A DNA stretch of 6,817 nt from Desulfitobacterium sp. (GTDB lineage Bacteria; Bacillota; Desulfitobacteriia; Desulfitobacteriales; Desulfitobacteriaceae): assembly GCA_012799495.1 (NCBI GenBank), contig JAAZLD010000331.1, positions 1 through 6,817 on the forward strand. Direction: 5' to 3'. Both the position numbers and the translations under genes were made by a program. The notes under the pieces are model-generated. The model made no database searches and was not told the origin of the DNA. It worked only from the letters and a program-made list of their open reading frames with translations. Positions 4,956-6,817 of the stretch are shown here, piece by piece (the first letter of the stretch is position 1; each line of letters begins with the position of its first letter).

Positions 4956-6719
4956 GTGAGTAACACTCGAAATACTTTCTCTGCTGATTGGATTCGAGAA
5001 GAACAGAAGTATGTTATCACTATTCCTGAAGGGATTAAATTTGTTGTGCCCTTCCCCACTGCAGGAAAACTAATATGGAAAAATAAAGTTCAGAAGAAAG
5101 CCTTTATGGTGGAGAAGGGGGAAGTTATCGAATATTTGCCCTTTTCCTCTCAAGGAGAACTAACCTGGCAATTGGAACTGCAAGAACAAGGATTGAAAGC
5201 AATTGCTAAGGTGAATCATTTTAAACCGGGTAGCTATGCTCTTTTGCAAGAACTACCTATTACAACCGCTTGGCGCCTTGAGGATGTAGTTTATTGGCAA
5301 GAACTTGCCACTGAAGGGGTTTTTTGGGATCAGAGGAAATTGCTCTCGGATCTCCAAGGGGCTAGGATTGTTTATGGGATTCGACCTACCATTTGGGAAG
5401 ATATTCAGGCAGTGGAAGGGCAAGGGATTGTTCTTATTGCTGAAGGGACTCCCCCTGTACCTCCTACTTCGCCCCAACTCACGAACCTAATCTCTCAACA
5501 GAAAGTTTCTTATGATGATTCGGAGCGAGTAGATCATTTTGCTTCCAGGCTAAAATTTGTACAGGAAGGACAGGTTCTTGCTCGGAAGATCCCAGGGAAT
5601 CCTGGGATCCCAGGGAAGAATGTCCAAGGACAGGAAATACCACCTCCAAAGGTTGTAGATTTTCAATTCCGCCTGAAGAAAAATGTTAAGTTATCAGATG
5701 ATGGTACTGAGGTTATCGCTACGGTAGCAGGCCTTCCTATTCAGCATGATGAGTATTCTTTTGGGGTTGAGCCCGCTTATATGCACAATGATGATGTGGA
5801 TTTATCCGTAGGCAGTATTGAATTTCCTGGGGATGTTTTTATTGCTGGGGATGTTCATGATGGTTTACACGTTTATGCAGATGGTCAAGTGGAAATTCAA
5901 GGCCCTGTTTCCAAAGCAGAAGTTCGAGCTGAAAAAGGGTTAAAAATTCATCGTAATGCCATTGGTAGCAGGCTTATTGTAGGTTCCCATTATGTAATTC
6001 GTGCAAAACTTAACCATGATTTACAAAAGCTTTATGATGATTTAACAGCCTGTCTTTTGTTAACAGAAGATTTTATGCAATCTGCTAATGCTCGAAATCT
6101 AAGGCCAGGACAATGTTTAAAACTTATCATTGAAAGAAGATTTCCCAATTTACCTAGGCACGCAGCAGAGCTTGAGAAATTCGTCATGGAAACAAAAGAT
6201 GAATTGATTCAAAAGGACTTGGTGGTTTCCGTTCGGACTGCTAAGAAACTTTTATGGGGTTTAGGGCCATTGGAGCCCCAAGCTCTTCCCTTACTGACAA
6301 AGCTCAATGGTGCTTTTTCTCAGTTTTTAGAGCTATTGTCTGTAGAGGTGCCTGAAAAGTTAGAATGCCAGGTGGATTATGTGCAAGGGGCAGTAATCGA
6401 ATGTGCTGGTAATTTCACTTGTTATAGGGGTAGTTATAACTCCTTAATTCAGGCTAGTGGAGATTTGATTATTGAAGGAGTTTGTCGGGGCGGCCGGATA
6501 GTTTCCGGTGGAAATGTGGAGATTAAAGAATTAGGCGGCTCCGGAGTAAGTATTACAACAGTTCAATTTCCAGGTACTAAACGTTTGAAGGTTGGCTATT
6601 GCCATGCTAATGTTCAAATAATCGTAGATAAAGAAGTAATTATGTTGGATGAGCCCTATCGATTTTTGGAAGTATACCGTCAGGAAGGTCGAGTAGAAAT
6701 AGATCGTTTAAAGGGCTGA
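4956..6719 (+). CDS. fapA: FapA/DUF342 family protein
   Basis: DUF342 proteins include Vibrio FapA (flagellar assembly protein A), connected with polar flagellum regulation; the role in Firmicutes is poorly defined. The GTG start at 4956 is supported by AGGAGGTG (4941-4948), 7 bases upstream. The protein has 587 residues and no signal peptide or membrane helix, so it should be cytoplasmic. The N-terminal region (1-190) is variable. The family signature V-x-x-G-Q-V-L-A followed by the Gly/Pro-rich IPGNPGIPGKNVQG lies at about 202-225. A right-handed beta-helix follows (about 275-350), then a helical insertion (about 352-465) and a second beta-rich part (about 470-585) with repeating phrases such as ASGDLIIEG and SGGNVEI. 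TGA is followed directly by in-frame TAA. It may be cotranscribed with lcp and the moeA-like gene. No flagellar genes are visible, so the flagellar link is only by family. Confidence 0.88.
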   Translation: MSNTRNTFSADWIREEQKYVITIPEGIKFVVPFPTAGKLIWKNKVQKKAFMVEKGEVIEYLPFSSQGELTWQLELQEQGLKAIAKVNHFKPGSYALLQELPITTAWRLEDVVYWQELATEGVFWDQRKLLSDLQGARIVYGIRPTIWEDIQAVEGQGIVLIAEGTPPVPPTSPQLTNLISQQKVSYDDSERVDHFASRLKFVQEGQVLARKIPGNPGIPGKNVQGQEIPPPKVVDFQFRLKKNVKLSDDGTEVIATVAGLPIQHDEYSFGVEPAYMHNDDVDLSVGSIEFPGDVFIAGDVHDGLHVYADGQVEIQGPVSKAEVRAEKGLKIHRNAIGSRLIVGSHYVIRAKLNHDLQKLYDDLTACLLLTEDFMQSANARNLRPGQCLKLIIERRFPNLPRHAAELEKFVMETKDELIQKDLVVSVRTAKKLLWGLGPLEPQALPLLTKLNGAFSQFLELLSVEVPEKLECQVDYVQGAVIECAGNFTCYRGSYNSLIQASGDLIIEGVCRGGRIVSGGNVEIKELGGSGVSITTVQFPGTKRLKVGYCHANVQIIVDKEVIMLDEPYRFLEVYRQEGRVEIDRLKG

Positions 6720-6742
6720 TAATATAGAAAAGAGGCGATTTT

Positions 6743-6817
6743 ATGGAAACGATGATTTCTTTGGAACGGGCCTTAGAAATTGTTATGGCAAGAGTAAAGC
6801 CTGTTGATGTAGAAAAG
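6743..6817 (+). CDS. moeA: MoeA-like molybdopterin molybdotransferase (3'-partial)
   Basis: Only the first 25 codons are in the window. ATG 6743 follows AGAGG (6731-6735) at 7 bases, and the gene starts 23 bases after the fapA stop, suggesting cotranscription. The N-terminal phrase ISLERALEIVMARVKPVDVEK matches the usual MoeA beginning (M-x-S-x-E-E-A-L-x-I-x-L-x-x-V-x-P). MoeA inserts molybdate into adenylylated molybdopterin in the cytoplasm. The call rests on a short stretch and needs the downstream sequence. Confidence 0.6.
   Translation, partial: METMISLERALEIVMARVKPVDVEK

Overview
The window looks like chromosomal DNA from a low-GC, Gram-positive, probably endospore-forming member of the Clostridia (a Peptococcaceae/Desulfitobacterium-like lineage is my guess). 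This rests on purine-rich Shine-Dalgarno sites before nearly every gene, sigma-A-type promoters, U-tailed hairpin terminators, and the gene set: a MecA adaptor, an LCP (LytR-CpsA-Psr) protein, an HD-GYP protein and a DUF342/FapA protein. No rRNA, tRNA, CRISPR, transposon or phage signal was seen.

Layout, left to right. (1) The 3' part of a lytic transglycosylase gene (2-628), whose true start lies upstream of the window. (2) A 243-base gap with a hairpin and two perfect AT-rich palindromes. (3) A stand-alone HD-GYP gene (872-1471) with an in-frame TGA at codon 115, immediately before its HHE...GYP motif, followed by its own terminator (1527-1566). (4) A near-consensus promoter (1580-1608) driving a two-helix membrane protein of unknown function (1646-2122). 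(5) A leader of about 115 bases with a long-range stem, then mecA (2317-2901) and a strong terminator. (6) Three exact 19-bp tandem repeats (2935-2991), each carrying TATAAT. (7) On the minus strand, a 75-residue CxxC...CxxC protein resembling the Gin/CsfB anti-sigma family (3047-3274). (8) A divergent intergenic region of 280 bases, then an LCP envelope protein with a 125-residue acidic tail (3555-4892). (9) A FapA/DUF342 protein (4956-6719) started by GTG, and the first 25 codons of a moeA-like gene (6743 to the window end).

Functionally the genes are mixed. The transglycosylase and the LCP protein act on the cell envelope. MecA hands substrates to the ClpCP protease. HD-GYP domains commonly degrade cyclic-di-GMP, and FapA has been linked to flagellar assembly. 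MoeA belongs to molybdenum cofactor synthesis. Most genes appear to be separately transcribed; only lcp-fapA-moeA could form an operon, since no terminator is visible between them. I found no evidence of a new multi-gene system. The points most worth checking are the TGA inside the HD-GYP gene, the 19-bp repeat with promoter-like phasing, the structured mecA leader and the palindromes before the HD-GYP gene.
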